Shown: positions 1 to 11,536 of the stretch, in pieces
How positions within the stretch are numbered: position 1 is the first letter of the stretch
Layout: every line of letters begins with the position of its first letter
Origin: Pterobdella sp. o SKG-2022
Lineage: Eukaryota; Annelida; Clitellata; Hirudinida; Piscicolidae
NCBI GenBank assembly: GCA_964035795.1
Contig: OZ038321.1
Location: 6,980,079-7,044,078, forward strand
Length of the DNA stretch: 64,000 nt
Reading direction: 5' to 3'
The notes under the pieces: generated by a model
The model's database searches: none
The model's input: only the letters and a program-made list of their open reading frames with translations
Told to the model about the DNA's origin: nothing
Translations under genes and position numbers: made by a program

Positions 1-1319
1 CCATAGAAACAATTCATTTCAAAATTATAATTTTCAAATAGTAAAATCTAATCATAAGACTTTAGTATCGAAACTCATAGTTTTCAAATGAATTGTATGC
101 ATGAAACTCTCATTTTTTGAAGAGCCGAAAGATGCATATGCTGTCTTTGTTATTGAATATTATTTCATAGTACAACTATAAACTTATAGTGCAAGTTCAT
201 GCTTACTATAGAAAGCATAACATTTATTACTTTGACCAATAGAATTTTAAAAGATTTGAACCAGATTTTTAAAATTTGTTATTTCTTCCGCTGAAGAAAC
301 ATTGTTTTAGTTTGGTTTTATTTTTATTTTTATTGATATTTTCGAACTAAATGATTTTTTAAAATGCTTCTTAGCGGGATAAATAGCAAAACCTAGCCCA
401 AATCTGCTTGAATCCTATTGGTGAGGGTAAAAAACGTTATGCGTAAAGTGCTTGTTTGACTTATTTGATATAGTTTTAAATGGTTAACTTCAAAGAAAAA
501 CATATATATTCCACGAATAATTTTAATTTTTAAAAAATTTTTCATTTAATGGAAACACCATAAATAAAAAGAAAGTCAAAACTATTGAACTTGTAGTATT
601 TATTAAGCTTAATAAATAACCAACCATTCAAATGGGACTCTAACCATTTAAAATTTTATAATAGGGCAATTTTTTGATGAACTGTAATATAAATTATCTT
701 TCAAATGCCAGGCTTATGAATGAAATGTTCTGAAGCAAAGAGTTTCATGAGTTGTATTATTATTCTTTAGTCTTATGACCAGTGAGTTGGATTCTGAATA
801 TGTTACACAAGTATTAAGCGTTTTTGCTACCAGTTTTATTAAAAATTTTTAAAATTAGAACGGTAGAACATTATATCAATTGATATGTTTTTACTAATTC
901 AAACTGATTATAATAATAATATATGATTATATTACTCTTTTTTCTGATACAATTAGTTGACTCCGACACAACATCATGAAAACATTTAGTTCGCTATTAA
1001 GAACTAACCTGGTGAAGAAATTTTGGCATAGAAAAAAATTTTTTAATGAAAAAAATTTTTAATTTGTGTTTTATGTTTATTAATTTTTACTAATGTATCA
1101 TTTTAAAACCATTAATGATCTAATAATAGAGAAAAATGATTCGTTCCTAGATTAGTTAATAGAAACCGTTTAAAGGGTCTCTTATTTCAGTTAGATTAAT
1201 TTCTGCATGAATATAATAGATGGTTTTTCGAAAAAAAAACAAGAAGCTTCTGAAAGGTATTTCAACTTTTCTACCCATACAATAGAATTGGGGATTTACA
1301 ATTTCATCGCTATACGTTA
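1..1319. other. AT-rich non-coding DNA, no gene seen
   Basis: The stretch is A/T-run-rich with stops in all frames. I see no conserved protein segment, RNA gene or recognisable repeat. Confidence 0.6.
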
Positions 1320-1513
1320 TTTCATGTGCATGAACCTTTATGCAATGTTATGTAGTATTTATAAAAAGACTTTTGTAGATCAAAGCGCTTGCTACAAATT
1401 TAATGTTGCGAAAACACAATGTGGAAAAGATGCTAATTGTCGGCTCACAGAAGATCAAACCCGATGACTTTAGATGATTAGTCTGATGCTCTACCATACC
1501 CTATATGGGCCAA
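1320..1513 (-). mobile_element. tRNA-derived SINE, copy 1
   Basis: Read on the minus strand, the copy starts GTTGGCCCATATAG. It continues with a degenerate tRNA-like head (GGTAGAGCATCAGACTAATC, then GGGTTTGATC as the B box) and the shared body GACAATTAGCA. The tail has AAGCGCTTTGATC followed by TTTATAAATAC. It matches the copies at 5200-5386 and 56005-56143 over its visible length. The A box is more decayed than in the 5.2-kb copy, so this looks like an old insertion. The 3' boundary near 1320 is approximate. Confidence 0.75.
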
Positions 1514-2107
1514 CGAATTGTTTTATAAAAATTGAAATGTATCGGTAAATATGAAATGAAACTTTATTGAGTTTTTTTTACGATAAGATGTGCAGGGAGA
1601 TTTTTAGGTGAAAACTCATCATCATTTTTATGATCTATCATTAATTCATTTGTAAGGTGCATAGTTTGCCAACGAGATTTGCTGCAGAGGCGCTTGCGTA
1701 GTCGGAATAACTATAGCTTGACTGTGATAAAAAGAAGGTGCAAATAAAAAGCTGGAAAATAATTTTAGCTCAGAACCAAAATTTGAAAAATATAAGACTT
1801 CAAAAACTTTTCAGTGACTATACATTTGTTTCTATGGTGTGGTCGTAGATAAAAGTCATATTGTATGCATGTAAGCCAACCAAAAGAATTTTTGAAGTTT
1901 ATTTAATTTCACAAAACATTTTTTGAGTTAAACTTACCTAATCATGTAAATATATAAATATAATTCAAAGTGTTTTCATTTGAATATTCGTTTTAGGTTT
2001 GTAGAATCAGAATGTAAGTCACAGGTCATATTTAAAAAACTTTTGTATTAACTTGGAAAAATCTATTTATTATATATTAAGAAAGATTGGTTTTAAACTG
2101 TGTAGAA
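1514..2107. other. AT-rich spacer, no gene seen
   Basis: Between the SINE and the LINE 5' region I see no coding segment or repeat that I can name. Confidence 0.5.
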
Positions 2108-2498
2108 GTTGAATTGGTGGAGTATAAACAGCTTGCCGTTCCGATAGTGCGCCACCTTCACGTGGTAGAACGGCTTGTATGTCCCAGAAACCCCCAAGGC
2201 TATATGAGCAAAAACTTAGGCTTCTGAAAGGTTTAATCTTGTTCAAAAAGTTTGAGCAGTAGGATCCAGACAAAACTTTACACCCTGGTTTTCCAGGTTG
2301 TGGGTTGTGCTTCGGTTAACTAACCACACATGTTAAAAAGAAAAAGTTACAAAAATCAAAGACAACTGTAACTAGAAATCCTCAAAGAACTGGGATTTTT
2401 TTAAAGAAATTTATGGCGCGTTGCAGCCAAACCCGAAAGAGAGCTACAGAGTTGAAGACCCATTTTGATCAAAAACACTTTTAAATAAAAATCCTAAA

Positions 2499-3240
2499 TT
2501 GCCTTCACACCAATCTGTTTTACTAGAAACATGGAATAAGAGAACACTTTGGAAGACAAGACGATGTGCACAAACAGTGAGAGAAATGCAGAAACACAAT
2601 CTCTCACTTTTGGGCATGTCTGAAGTACGTTGGAATGGTCATGGAGAGACCAAATTGCAGACAAGAGAAATATTTCTTTATTCAGGCAAAAACGAAGAAG
2701 AGCACCCTGAAGATGGTGTAAGACTCCTATTGTCCAAAAAAAAGGCCAAGAGCTTGTTGGAATGGGGTCCTGTGTCAGATCGCATCATCACAGCACGCTC
2801 CAAGTCTTGCTTCAAAAAGGTGTCTATTGTTATGTGTTATGCACCCACCAACACATCTGAAGAAGAAGACAAAGACAGCTTTTATGCCCAACTCCAATCA
2901 GTTCTAGAAAAGATCCCGAACCGAGACATGCCCATCCCAATAGGGGACATGAATGCGAAGGTTGGATTTAACAACACCGATAAAGAGTGTGAGATGGGAA
3001 AACACGGACTTGGCAAAATAAACGAAAAAATGGAGATGCTAGCTGACTTCTGCTCCACCAATAGTCTCGTTATTGGAGGTACGATCTTTCCGCACTGGCG
3101 ATGATGAAAAGCCCCCTGGGTTTCTTCTGAAAAAAATCAAACTGATCACTTTATGGTGAGACAACGCTATAGGAGTTCACTTCAAGATGTCAAAGTGAGA
3201 CGCGGCGCTAACATTGGGTCAGACCACCACCTCGTCGTGA
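2499..3240 (+). pseudogene. LINE A endonuclease domain
   Basis: This APE-like endonuclease would nick target DNA to prime reverse transcription. Family motifs are visible: TWNKRTL near the start, SEVRWNGHGE, CYAPTNTSEEE, GDMNAKVG and IGGTIFPH. The frame opens with a TTG-initiated segment at 2499 and has no good ATG, so the true start lies in the decayed leader. It stops at 3102-3104, just after the IFPH motif. Homologous sequence continues in other frames to about 3240, where SDHHLV appears, so the 3' third of the domain is frameshifted. Confidence 0.8.
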
Positions 3241-3769
3241 TGATGCGGCTATCCATGAGAATGACCTAACCAAACCTAAAAAAAAGTTTAATGTCGGAAA
3301 ACTGAAACAAAAAGGCACAAAGCAGAGATAGTAAACATTAAAAGAAGCAGTTGTAGGAAGACGTGAAGACGTCTTGGAATAAAAAAATTTTAGAAAAAAA
3401 CCGTAGATTAGTGACAAGACAAGGAAAAAGGTGAAAAAAATAAGACGAGCCAAACAAGAGCTGAAGCAGGCAAAGACTCGCTAACAGAAACAGCAAGCAA
3501 ATGCCAGACATAACGCTCTTTCAAAAAAAGTCGAGTAAGAGTTACGAGCAGACAAACGAAAGTACATTAAAACTTTTACAGTTGAAGCGGAGGAAGCAGC
3601 TAGCAAGGGTGATTTTAAAACTTTCTATGCCACCACTAGAATCCTTAGTGGATGACACTATAATCCAAACAGGCCTGTAAAAAACAAAAAAGAAAGGCTG
3701 CTTACAACGGTCGAAGACTAATTAGCAAGGTGGAAAGTACATTTTCAAAAAATTCTTAACCAACCAGCA

Positions 3770-5155
3770 CTAGAGCAAACACTTCAACTGAATTGGGGCG
3801 TTCCACTCGACATCAACACTGGAAAGATTACCAAAGAAAAAATTTACAAATCCCTCATTAGTTTGAAAAACGGAAAGGTTACTGGCACAGACAACATCCC
3901 AGCAGAGGCGTTGAAAGAAGGAGGAACGGGCATCATTGACCAACTGCATCAAGTGCTCAACTTGATATAGGCAACAGAGAAGATGCCAGCGGAGTGGAGC
4001 AAGGACTACTAGTGAAACTTCCCAAACACGGCGATCTTTCTGAGTGTGGTAAATGTAGAATAATTACACTGCTGTCCATTCCCAACAAAGTCTTAACAAA
4101 AATCATATTGGAGCAAATGAAAAATGCCATCGACAATGTGCTGACAGATGAACAACCTGGCTTCAAAAAGGAACGTTCTTGTGCTGACCAGATTGCGACC
4201 CTCAGAATCATTGAGGAACAATCCATTGAGTGGCAGTCAACCCTCTACACGTGCTTTATCGATTTTGAGAAAGCGTTTGAAAATGTTGACAAAGAATCGA
4301 TTTGAAACATACTTCTCCATTATGGTGTTTCAACAAAGTTTGTCTACATTATCAAAGCAGTTTATGAAGGGTTCTCATGTCAAGTCATTCATGCCGGAAA
4401 ACTCTCTAAAAGCTTTGAGACCTTTTTTAGAGTTAGAGAAGGCTGCCTACTATCTTCACGTTTGTTTCTTGTTGTGCTATACTGGGTGACAAAGAAAGCC
4501 TACGGGAATTCCGGGAAAGGCATCCAAACGACCCTTACTTCGAAGCTAGAAGACCTTGAGTTAGTTGACGACTTGATGCTATTGTCGCACCGTCTGCAAG
4601 ACATGCAGAAAAAAAATCTTGAAACCACAGCACAAAAGGTTGGTTTTAAAATAAGCCATGAAAAGACCAAGTTATCGCACATTAATAACCAACAGGAGAG
4701 CCCAGTTACCGCCTTCGGAAAGCAGTAACAGACATCGATGACTTCTTGTATCTAGGTAGCAAGATCAGCCAAACATAAGGTACAGACGAACACATTAAAG
4801 CTAGGATGAAGAAAGATCGACAAACAATTCCTAGGTCAAGACCCGTATGGAGGGCGAACAGCCTGGCCACCAAAAATAAACTTAGAATCTTCAATTTCAA
4901 AATGAAGTCTGTGCTTCTGTATGGGCCAGAAGCTTGGAAAGCGATCGACACCAACACGACAAAAATGCAAACCTTCGTGAATGGCTGTCTTCGAAAGATC
5001 TTCTGTTTGAGATGGTTCGACAGAGTGCCGAACGCAGAGCTGTGGGCATTCACCAACTAATAAAAAATGAACGTCAAAGTCAAGCGGCGAAAATGACGAT
5101 GGGTCAGCCACCTCCTACAAAAGAAGCCTGGAAATACTACCAGACAGGCACTTGA
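3770..5155 (+). pseudogene. LINE A reverse transcriptase remnant
   Basis: Reverse-transcriptase segments occur in order across several frames. They are LKNGKVTGTDNIPAE (about 3865), DEQPGFKKERSCADQ and CFIDFEKAFENVDKES (3994-4305), and LVDDLMLLSH (about 4560-4600), the catalytic palm box with Val in the variable position. Downstream are DIDDFLYLGSKI and LRIFNFKMKSVLLYG, the usual thumb and connection region of RTE/CR1-type LINEs. At least four frame changes and several stops are present. Confidence 0.8.
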
Positions 5156-5199
5156 ATGGAACCCGCAAGAAAAGAGAAGGAGGGCACATCCGAAGCAAA

Positions 5200-5386
5200 T
5201 GTTGGCCTTTATAGCTCAATGGTTGAGCATTAGACTAATTATCTAAAGTTACCGGGTTCGATCCGGCGTGGGTCGACAATTAGCACCTGTTCCACAGTGT
5301 GTTTTGGCTACATTGAATTTGTAGCAAGCGCTTTGATCTATAAGGAAAAGCACTTTATAAATACCACATTAAATTACATGAAATTA
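5200..5386 (+). mobile_element. tRNA-derived SINE, copy 2 (best preserved)
   Basis: The head is tRNA-like. An A box lies at 5212-5228 (TAGCTCAATGGTTGAGC) and a perfect B box at 5255-5264 (GGTTCGATCC). The anticodon-type stem TTAGA/TCTAA encloses the loop CTAATTA at 5235-5241, which reads AAT and is closest to tRNA-Ile(AAT). A body follows, then AAGCGCTTTGA (5326-5336) and AAAAGCACTTTATAAATA (5346-5363), the type of 3' tail shared with L2-clade LINEs. CAAA flanks both ends (5196-5199 and 5387-5390), a possible short target duplication. The copy splits LINE A coding sequence. It is not a functional tRNA gene, because the acceptor arms do not pair and the body continues. Confidence 0.88.
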
Positions 5387-5726
5387 CAAACATGGAGAAA
5401 AAGTTTTAACTGCGAGCTGTGGAACTCTGGCGTAACATGGGATGAAGCCAAAACAGCGCTAGAACTAAAGAGAAACGGGAAAAGTTGTGTAGGCTTTATT
5501 CTCCCAAAGGAATAATATTAACAGACTGCTTAATATTTTACATTAGTTTTAATAAAATCTTATTTTATTTTTAATGGTTTGAACTTGAAATGTAAAAAAA
5601 TATTTTTTGACAAAGTTTCATAACTGGCTCTAATGAAACGGTGAAAAATATTTTTTAATTATTAAGCTATAAGATAACTGTCTTGTGAAAAAAGTAAACT
5701 TAGTTCTGATATTTTTTCTAATCGGC

Positions 5727-7152
5727 ATGGAAAGAAAAGATAAAAGAAAAGAAGGGGATATTCGAAAGTTGAAAATTCAGCTTGGTTTATGCAATCAAGC
5801 GGATGGCTCAGCATACGTGCATCAGGGAAGCACCAAAGTTCTTGCTTTGGTTTACGGCCCTCACGAGGTTTTTGTCAATATTATAAATAGAATTCCTTTA
5901 ATTTGGTTTTAGACCGACAACAAATGCCGATTTATAATTCATGTGGAACTTTCATGATTTATAAATTTTAAGTGAAGACTTAATTTTTCAAAATATAAAG
6001 CTTTACTCAACAGTTAAACTATATTAGATTGAATGAGATGAATTTAAAATTTTTGAATTCTAAAAGGTGAGGTCAGGCAAAGACTACAAAGCTGTGAATA
6101 CTGGCGCACTAGTGTACACCCAATTCAACAGGACCATTTCATACAGAAGTGAAGCTAAACAGGGGTTTGATGAAAAAGCTGCACAAATGATGAGGCAAAC
6201 TTTTGAATCTTCTATCATCACATCTCTTTACCCAAGAACTCAGATCGATATTTTCATTCAGGTACAAGATTTATTTTCAAAAAACCTCAAATTATAATAG
6301 TTTAATAGTAATAAGAATAATTTGGGTGGTTAAAATTTTTTAATCAGTATTGTTTCACTTCATAATGTCATATGTAACAGCTTCTTAATGGTTCAAAATA
6401 AATTTTTAGTGTTTATATTGTATATTATTAGTGGATTTCATGATAATTTCATAAATTAGGCATCATCATTTAAATTTAATTTATTCAGAAAAAACTAATT
6501 TTTTTGAATTTGGATCTATTGTGACTAATTAATAAAAATTTATAAAACTTTATTTTTTCAAATAAAATTCATGAATGATCTTCGAAATTTCTCCAAACAA
6601 GGTTTTGCAGTCAGATGGCAGTGATGTTTCAGCCAGTATAAATGCTGCTTCTCTAGCCTTGGTCGATGCTGGTATTCAAATGAAAGGTTCATCATTTCTT
6701 CAATGAAATTAGCAAACTTCTCAATGAAAGGGAAATTATGATAAATTTTAATAATGAGTAGAATTTAAAATTTTAATGTTTTGTCCATTTTGATAACTTG
6801 ATGTTTATTTTACTTATTCTTTTAAATCAATTTTCAAGGCTTAGTTTGTGGCTGTTCATGCAAGCAAGTAAATGGTGTGAGGTTGATTGACCTTACATGG
6901 GAAGAAGAAAGGATGTCTAATGATGATAATGAAGTTTATGCCTTACTACCCTTTACCAATCAACTGGTTATGCTAAATTCTAGCGGTAACTGTTTCACAA
7001 AAAACGAAAATAAAGATCCGAAGAATGCTGAAGTGAAAGATCATTTAGCTTCTGTAAAAGATGCATGCAAGTCGATTCTCTTGTACCTTCATGACGCTAT
7101 CAAAAAACAACACGCCAACTCCAATAAAACTTCCAAATGTCTTCATAATTGA
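5727..7152 (+). CDS. EXOSC4: Exosome complex component RRP41 (EXOSC4), 4 exons
   Basis: This is an RNase PH-fold subunit of the RNA exosome ring, which threads RNA to the catalytic subunits in nucleus and cytoplasm; the animal protein is catalytically inactive. Exons are 5727-5867, 6067-6261, 6602-6686 and 6839-7152, with phases 0, 0 and 1 that all join cleanly. The product is 244 aa; human EXOSC4 is 245. Family motifs are QADGSAY, GSTKVLALVYGPHE, MRQTFESSI, SLYPRTQIDIFIQ, SINAASLALVDAGI and LVCGCSCKQVNGVRLIDLTW. The sequence RKDKRKEGDIRKL aligns with the family N-terminal RxDGRRxxELRK segment. About 11 residues that precede this in other animals are missing. They may lie in an unseen upstream exon, or the in-frame TTG/ATG-poor stretch from 5685 may be used. 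A poly(A) signal follows the stop. Confidence 0.93.
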
Positions 7153-7195
7153 TTTTATAAATTTAGTTTTTAAACCAGTTTTAAAATATTTTGTG

Positions 7196-7201
7196 AATAA
7201 A
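7196..7201 (+). promoter_or_regulatory. EXOSC4 poly(A) signal
   Basis: A canonical AATAAA lies 43 nt after the EXOSC4 stop codon, in AT-rich sequence. Confidence 0.7.
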
Positions 7202-7203
7202 TA

Positions 7204-9010
7204 TTTGACTCATTTTGAAATGCTTAAAATGAAAAAAATATTTTAATTTAAATTTTTTTTGCTTTTGAACATGCGTTCTTGACCCGCTATTTTAATTTGT
7301 AGTCAAAAACGGAATGAAAGTGGAGGTTTTATTGAGACACGAGATTTTATACTAACTTGTTTAAAGTAGGTTATCTTAAGATAATAAATGTTTTTCGTTA
7401 TGGTCAATGAAAGGTAAGTTCGATTTTAAGATTAATACCATAGCATTATTTAATAAATTTGAATATTTATAGGCTAAATGAAAATACATTAAAAAAAACT
7501 TGCAATGATAAATAAGTGGAACAAAGGTGTGTTTGATGGCTAAAAAAATACGGAATAAATATCAAAAAACGGAAACAATGAACAAGATACTAAAGGAAAA
7601 CTAGCTGAAGAATGCTATTCATAATGAAATAAATATAAATTCAATGGGAAAACGAAAAGTAAATCGACTCATGAAAAATAGCAGTGAAGAAATTAAAAAC
7701 TGACATATGAAAAAATTAAACATGTTATAAAAGGTGAAATAACAAAAATCAATAAAATGGAAATTAGTAAATAGAAAAAAAGGCGCAGATATGTTACCAG
7801 AAAAATGAGTATAAATTTGGAAAGTGATGCTGTATAAGCCCATAAGATGCATGAAAAAAACTAAATAAGGTTTATGAAAGTAAAAAATTTTAAGTCTGAT
7901 CACTTAGAAAAAATTGTGTGCAAGTATCATTATAATAGCAAAAATAAAATTTTCCAAAATCATAAAATACTACTAAATTAATTAACAATGATAACATAAG
8001 GAAAGAGAGTATTTCATCCAATAAAAGAAATAAGATGCAACAATGAATTGAAATGAAAGAAAGTACAAATGATAAAATAAATATTGCAGAAGAAAAATAT
8101 AATTATAGAAAAACAAATGAAGGGCATGAATACTATATAAATAAATGAAGAAACTTATAAAATTGAAAAATCTACAAAAATTAATGAGAATATAGAATAT
8201 AATAATCAAAAAAAGAATTTTTTTTAAATGGTTGAGATTGTAGTAAATAAAATAGATGTTTAAAGAATGAAAATGATAAATTCAAAAAACTAAAGCGTTA
8301 TCATATAGAAAAAATGAGCTGACACAAAACCTTCTATACAATCTATCGATCAAAATTCAAAAAGAATAAATCCAATTAAAAAATTAAAATTCATTGAATT
8401 ATGTGATTGAAACTGAGAAAAAATCTTTAATAGAAATATTAAAGAAAATATCCTGATTGATGGAAACAGATCAAAATTTGTTCAAGTAGTGACCATGATA
8501 AGATATAATAACCAAATATATTGAGAGAAAAAATAAAAGAAATTAAAGTTAAAAACTTTAAGAAAGATTATAAAAATAATTAAAAATAAAACACTGAAAT
8601 ATGGGATATTAAAAGTGAAAGCTTATAGAAGAAACAAATATGAAATTTTAATTGAAGGAGATGCCTGAAGAAAATTGTCCAGTAAACTTGATTTAAATGA
8701 TCACTTCGAAGAAAAAATATACTCTTGTAGTAAAAATTAAGAAATAATAAATAAAGTATAAAATAAATTAGCAGAATTTTAAATAAAAATATAATTTACA
8801 GTGAAGAAATTAAAAGGAAAAGTTTGCACAATTCAACAAAGTTCGGTAAAGGAAAGAAACTAGATAGAAGTAAAGAAATGGTAATAATGAAGAAAAATGA
8901 AGATTTTAATAAATGAAAATTTATGAAAAATTGTCTATTAAAAACAAAGAAGAAAATATGAAAAGTTGCAAAAAGACCTGATGAATGGAAACAGTTGACA
9001 ACATTTAAAC
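7204..9010. other. A-rich, strand-asymmetric low-complexity block
   Basis: From about 7480 to 9000 the plus strand is rich in A and G and poor in C, with many GAAAATAAA-like runs. Stops interrupt all frames. CAGTGAAGAAATTAAAA occurs near 7681 and again near 8799, and TGATCACTT followed by GAAAAA occurs near 7897 and 8699. This suggests a decayed internal repeat of Lys-rich coding origin. No gene can be assigned. Confidence 0.5.
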
Positions 9011-9027
9011 AAAATAGTACTTTCATC

Positions 9028-9264
9028 TTAGAAATCCTTCTCAAAAGCCACATGGGTATTGCATTCAAAGAACACTGTTTTTTTGGTAATTTCTTCATCG
9101 CATGCATTTACTTTAACCTTATGTAAAATCCTACTGTCTGGCAAATTGTTTTTTACTATTTCAATCTTATTAGCTGATTGTTTCTGGAAATTTTCAGTCT
9201 CAATGCCAGTAACTGGGTTAACTTCACCTTGACCAAAAAATGTAACACCAAGTAATAGATTCAT
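9028..9264 (-). CDS. Uncharacterised 78-aa ORF, possibly an exon or element remnant
   Basis: An ATG-started frame encodes a product with FGQGEVNPVTGIE near residue 10 and a C-terminal CNTHVAFEKDF. The composition is protein-like (two Cys, mixed charges, no low complexity), unlike the A-rich DNA next to it. I do not recognise a family. There is no signal peptide or membrane segment. It lies downstream of the R1-like LINE B on the same strand, so it may be an unrelated element fragment or a host exon. Neither splice sites nor homology settle this. Confidence 0.3.
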   Translation of the reverse strand: MNLLLGVTFFGQGEVNPVTGIETENFQKQSANKIEIVKNNLPDSRILHKVKVNACDEEITKKTVFFECNTHVAFEKDF

Positions 9265-9589
9265 TTCTGGAGTTACTAAGTTTTAAGTCCCAGAAAAATT
9301 TTCTCTTGCCTACCTAGTCTTTTGGAAAGTGACTTCTGCAAAAACTATGATGCCAATTCTGACATCGAGCTTTGATTTACCTGCTTTTAAGCTTCTTTTT
9401 GAGATTTTGATTCAGAATCAACACCTGGTCTTTAGCTGACAAGACAAATTGAAGTTTGAATAAGCTACATGACCCTATAAAAACTTTTTATTCAGAGTTG
9501 CCAGCTTTTCAATAATCATTTTTCAAACTGGTTTTTGAAGTAGCATCAAGATTTCCAGGACATTTCTCTTGATGCCCCAACCAGAGCCT
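9265..9589. other. Spacer, no gene seen
   Basis: Mixed-composition sequence with stops in all frames. The right edge has a small GC-rich palindrome-like motif (GGCGCTTCGGCGCC on the minus strand near 9594-9607). Confidence 0.4.
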
Positions 9590-11530
9590 ACATGGCGCCG
9601 AAGCGCCGTGAGATACACAACAGTTCGTGTTCTGAGACTTTATGAGGCTTCGTGGAGAAGCTCATCCATCCACCATCTCCAAGCATACGATCCGAGGACA
9701 GATCCGTAAAGGCATCCCCTTTCCGCATACTTGCAGCTCCCTTCGGCATCGTTGCTAAGGATGACCTTGCGTTGGTCGAAGTAGCTCTCTACCATTTCCA
9801 GTAGCTTGCTGGACACACCTGCTTGAGCAATTCTGTGAATTATTCCAGGCCACCATGAATTATCAAAGGCTCCTTGTATGTCTTCATAGATGCAAATGAC
9901 ATACTTGGAGCCTGCTGTGCGAATACTATTGAGGGTGCAGCTCAAAGCGTTCTCAGCACTCAATCCAGGTTTGAAGCTGAATTGGGATGATGAGCTAAAC
10001 ATGCACTCTTCATAATCACACTCAATTCTAGAGACCAATATTCTTTCAAAAATCTTCCCTAACACATTTAGCAGAAAAATTGGACGGTAAGAACTGGCTA
10101 GATCCTTATCAGCATTTTTGTCTTAGGGATTACAGCTAGCTTCGTCTTTTCCATTGTGGAGGTAATGTATCAGAGTAGAAAAACATTATAAAGGTGCAAT
10201 GGCAGATTTGGACAAGTGTTCCACAAGGACTTGATGGGCTCATATCTGAGGCCATTAGGACCCGGGGATTTCTTGTACTTCAATCTGGCTATTATTAGGG
10301 CTAATTCATTTGTGGATATGGGGGAGTCGAGATTTGTGTTCGAGTATTCAGCTAATTCCAGCCTAGTGTATTGGTGAGCCGTGGGCTCACACAACACCTC
10401 GTCTTTAGGTAGTAGTTTGTTTAGCAGAACTTACGCTGAATCCAGCAAACTGGATGTCAGCGTCTCATCCTCTTTTCTCAAAGAACCAAAAGAGGAATCG
10501 TTGCTAGAGGCCTTTTTGGCACATTTATGAATGAGACCCCAAGGGTTGGGCTCATCATTTTCATTGCCATATTGCTCTAAAAATGCGCAACACAAATCCC
10601 ATTTGGTTTTTTCCAACAGTTCATTGTAGGCATAGAGCCTTCGAATAAAAAGTTGCTCTTCTTTCATGCACCCAAGGCCAACTTTCCTTCTTTTGGTGAG
10701 TTGTCTTCTAGCCCTGTGAAGACCCTTCCGGATTTCAGTGAGTTCGGATGTCCACCAAGGAACAGTTGCTTTCTTTGAGGAAGCGTTCTTATTTAAAGGA
10801 ATCAAGCATTCAATCGCTTCTCCAATTAAACGAGACACTTCATTCACAGTTCCATTTACACCCAGGTTCAATTTCAACAAAGTTTCGGAGTCCTTCATGT
10901 ACGCCTTGAAAGCGTCCCAATCAGTTTTCTGAAACAGTGTCTTCGTCGGACAAGGGCGTCGCATTGATCTAGTCTATCTGGGGTCAATCTCATGGCAAAG
11001 ACAAAAGATGTGTGATCACTAGTCCTCACGTCATCCGTGATTTTCCAATCACTAATGAGATCCCTTTAGACATCAAGGTTGTGATGAAGAATGAACTCGA
11101 TCCAGTCCTTTCCTCTGTTATCCCAATCTTCGCTGAACCATATAGGTGACCGAGTGTTGGCGTCGGTTCCTATAATGGTGTTTCTTGGGAAACATTGGAC
11201 GATGCATTCTACCCTTGCTAACATACCTTCAAGAGGTTGACTGAACTGGCAGTACAGCTTGACTGCTATCAAAGTGGTTCTTGTTTCAAGATGCAGTAGC
11301 TCTAAAGCCATAAGATGCTTAGAGTCATACTGCGTCAGACGAAAAGCACGGTACAGAATACATACCAAAGTGTCATCTACTGATGGTACGTAGCGACTAT
11401 AACCCGTGGGAACATCTATATGCTCAAAGTTGGACTTTGCTGCATAAGATGACCCGTAGGGTTTCTGCAAAAAAATGATCTCGTATTTCTTGGACTCAAG
11501 AGTTTTGCATATCTCCAAGTGCACGCCTCG
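9590..11530 (-). mobile_element. R1-like non-LTR retrotransposon fragment (LINE B)
   Basis: On the minus strand an APE-type endonuclease (11524-11066) has FLQKPYGSS, IGTDANTRSPIW and DNRGKDWIEF. A linker with ECLIPLNKNASSKKATVPWW (10964-10431) follows, then ARLKYKKSPGPNGLRYE and the reverse transcriptase (10065-9640) with LGKIFERILVSRI, QFSFKPGLSAENA and the DIQGAFDNSWWPGI box. It is cut off after GCLYGSVLGS, before the catalytic YADD box. The FDNSWWP and GCxxGSVLG pattern is typical of the R1 clade. The 5' end before the endonuclease is missing, and stops separate the segments, so the copy is dead. Confidence 0.8.
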
Positions 11531-11536
11531 CGACGT

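Larger units (their letters stand above)
2108..5515 (+). mobile_element. Decayed APE-type non-LTR retrotransposon (LINE A)
   Basis: The order is a GC-richer 5' leader (about 2108-2480), an apurinic-type endonuclease (2499-3240), a basic linker, a reverse transcriptase (about 3770-4730) and a C-terminal region ending near 5515. The 5' leader has a phrase (CCTGGTTTTCCAGGTTG, then GTGGGTTGTGC) of the kind found in animal LINE leaders. Many stops and frameshifts break the frames, so the element is dead. A SINE (5200-5386) is inserted in the C-terminal coding part, and LINE coding resumes after it with GVTWDEAKT. The clade is uncertain (RTE/CR1-like superclade). The element ends about 170 bp upstream of the EXOSC4 exon. 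Confidence 0.85.

Noticed and set aside
1207..1467. 86-aa coding frame
   Set aside because: Its second half is the antisense of SINE copy 1, and no family is recognisable.
5207..5280. Functional tRNA gene
   Set aside because: The A and B boxes are good, but the acceptor ends do not pair and the sequence continues into a SINE body shared by two other loci.
5297..5515. 72-aa coding frame
   Set aside because: It runs from SINE sequence into LINE A C-terminal coding sequence; it is a chimaera of two repeats.
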